Shown: positions 5,252-5,951 of the stretch, in pieces
Layout of the letters: the number at the start of each line of letters is the position of its first letter
Position numbering within the stretch: the stretch's first letter is position 1
Assembly (NCBI GenBank): GCA_913020705.1
Contig: CAJWBY010000223.1
Coordinates: 1-5,951 of the forward strand
Direction: 5' to 3'
Length of the DNA: 5,951 bases
From: an uncultured Colwellia sp.
GTDB taxonomy: Bacteria > Pseudomonadota > Gammaproteobacteria > Enterobacterales > Alteromonadaceae
Position numbers and translations under genes: made by a program
The notes under the pieces: generated by a model
The model's input: the letters and a program-made list of their open reading frames with translations, nothing else
What the model was told of the DNA's origin: nothing
Databases searched by the model: none

Positions 5252-5951
5252 ACGCTCTATCATCCCGATACCATTACCGCGATTGCAACCGCTGCAGGTC
5301 GTGGTGGTGTGGGGATTGTTCGTATATCAGGGCCACAAGCCCTATTGATTTCTGAAGCTATTCTTGGTTTTAGTCCCAAAAATCGTTTTGCTCATTATTG
5401 CGATTTTCATGATTTCCAAAATGAACGTTTAGACCAAGGTATTGCACTCTACTTTAAAAATCCTCATTCCTTTACGGGTGAAGATGTCGTTGAGTTACAG
5501 GCGCATGGTGGTCCAGTTATTCTGGATTTATTATTAAAAACGATTATTCAACATGGCGGTAGACTTGCTGAGCCAGGTGAATTTTCTCAACGTGCATTTT
5601 TTAATGACAAACTGGATTTAGTTCAAGCTGAAGCTATTTCAGATTTAATTAACAGCACCTCTGAACAAGCCGCACGATGTGCATTGCGCTCTTTGCAAGG
5701 TGAGTTTTCAAAGCAAGTTAATGACATTGTTGACCAGCTGATCAAACTGCGAATTTTTGTTGAAGCTGCAATAGACTTTCCAGAAGAAGAGATCGATTTT
5801 CTGGCGGAATCCAATGTACTTGTACAAATAGACACACTGCTTGAAACCCTTAATTTACTGTTTAAAAATGCGAATCAAGGCGCTTTACTAACAGAAGGGA
5901 TGCGGGTGGTGATATCACCACCCGCATCCCTTCTGTTAGTAAAGCGCCTTG
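5249..5951 (+). CDS. mnmE: tRNA uridine-5-carboxymethylaminomethyl(34) modification GTPase MnmE, 5' half only
   Basis: MnmE works with MnmG to add the (carboxymethyl)aminomethyl group to wobble U34 of certain tRNAs, using methylene-tetrahydrofolate and GTP. About 222 residues of some 454 are credible. The N-terminal folate-binding domain (about 1-118) carries [13 protein letters not shown] (16-28), [15 protein letters not shown] (74-88) and [20 protein letters not shown] (105-124). The first part of the helical domain follows, with [14 protein letters not shown] (172-185), and the lead-in to the G domain reads EGMRVVI (216-222). The P-loop expected directly after this is missing: from about 5914 the sequence is the exact reverse complement of what precedes it and encodes an unrelated PPASLL-type tail, still open at the edge. 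Treat 5914-5951 as not mnmE. The ATG start gives the usual family N-terminus, 16 nt after yidC, indicating co-transcription. Confidence 0.95.
   Translation, partial: MTLYHPDTITAIATAAGRGGVGIVRISGPQALLISEAILGFSPKNRFAHYCDFHDFQNERLDQGIALYFKNPHSFTGEDVVELQAHGGPVILDLLLKTIIQHGGRLAEPGEFSQRAFFNDKLDLVQAEAISDLINSTSEQAARCALRSLQGEFSKQVNDIVDQLIKLRIFVEAAIDFPEEEIDFLAESNVLVQIDTLLETLNLLFKNANQGALLTEGMRVVISPPASLLLVKRL
5876..5951. repeat. Perfect 76-bp palindrome at the window end, probable fold-back artefact
   Basis: Positions 5876-5913 are repeated exactly as reverse complement at 5914-5951, with no loop and the centre inside GATATC (5911-5916). The second arm ends with the last base of the window. The first arm is normal mnmE coding sequence and the second replaces the universally required P-loop. 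A 38-nt perfect loopless hairpin is unstable in living cells, so a chimeric fold-back read or an assembly end effect is the likely cause. Confidence 0.9.

Noticed and set aside
5623..5835. Minus-strand open frame inside mnmE
   Set aside because: It is antisense to the conserved MnmE helical-domain lead-in and is a shadow of the real gene.
5914..5951. A novel C-terminal end of MnmE or a phage-like hairpin telomere
   Set aside because: The sequence is merely the reverse complement of the preceding 38 bases, and nothing else in the window suggests a linear replicon or a diverged MnmE.

Overview
The window is a chromosomal housekeeping segment from an AT-rich gammaproteobacterium: the dnaA/rpmH neighbourhood, which carries the replication origin in many relatives. 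DnaA has the E. coli length and nearly its domain IV. The C-terminal core of YidC and the order dnaN-dnaA / rpmH-rnpA-yidD-yidC-mnmE resemble the Pseudomonas/Marinobacter/Oceanospirillales side of the class. GATC is not enriched in the intergenic region (one copy), which argues against a SeqA/Dam-controlled origin of the Enterobacteria/Vibrio type. The genus cannot be fixed by eye.

Layout: on the minus strand, positions 1-1809 hold the 5' part of dnaN (sliding clamp), cut by the window edge, and a complete dnaA starting with GTG. Positions 1810-2600 are a non-coding, very AT-rich region of about 790 bp between the divergent dnaA and rpmH genes. It holds several imperfect DnaA boxes, including a same-orientation run with 11- and 9-bp steps, a near-duplicate 14-mer, one IHF-consensus match, a nearly pure A/T tract and, at its right edge, a good sigma70-type promoter for rpmH. 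It is the best candidate for oriC, though no box is a perfect TTATCCACA.

On the plus strand from 2601 come rpmH (ribosomal protein L34), rnpA (RNase P protein, TTG start), yidD (membrane insertion efficiency factor), yidC (membrane protein insertase) and the 5' half of mnmE (tRNA wobble-uridine modification GTPase). A hairpin followed by six T's overlaps the end of rnpA and may reduce read-through into yidD-yidC.

The genes link replication initiation (dnaA, dnaN), translation and tRNA maturation (rpmH, rnpA, mnmE) and membrane protein biogenesis (yidD, yidC), a linkage conserved widely in bacteria. No mobile element, CRISPR array, RNA gene or novel defence-type system was seen. The oddest sequence is a perfect 76-bp loopless palindrome at the very right end. 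It interrupts mnmE just before its GTP-binding P-loop and is most likely a fold-back or assembly artefact, so mnmE should be trusted only to about position 5913.
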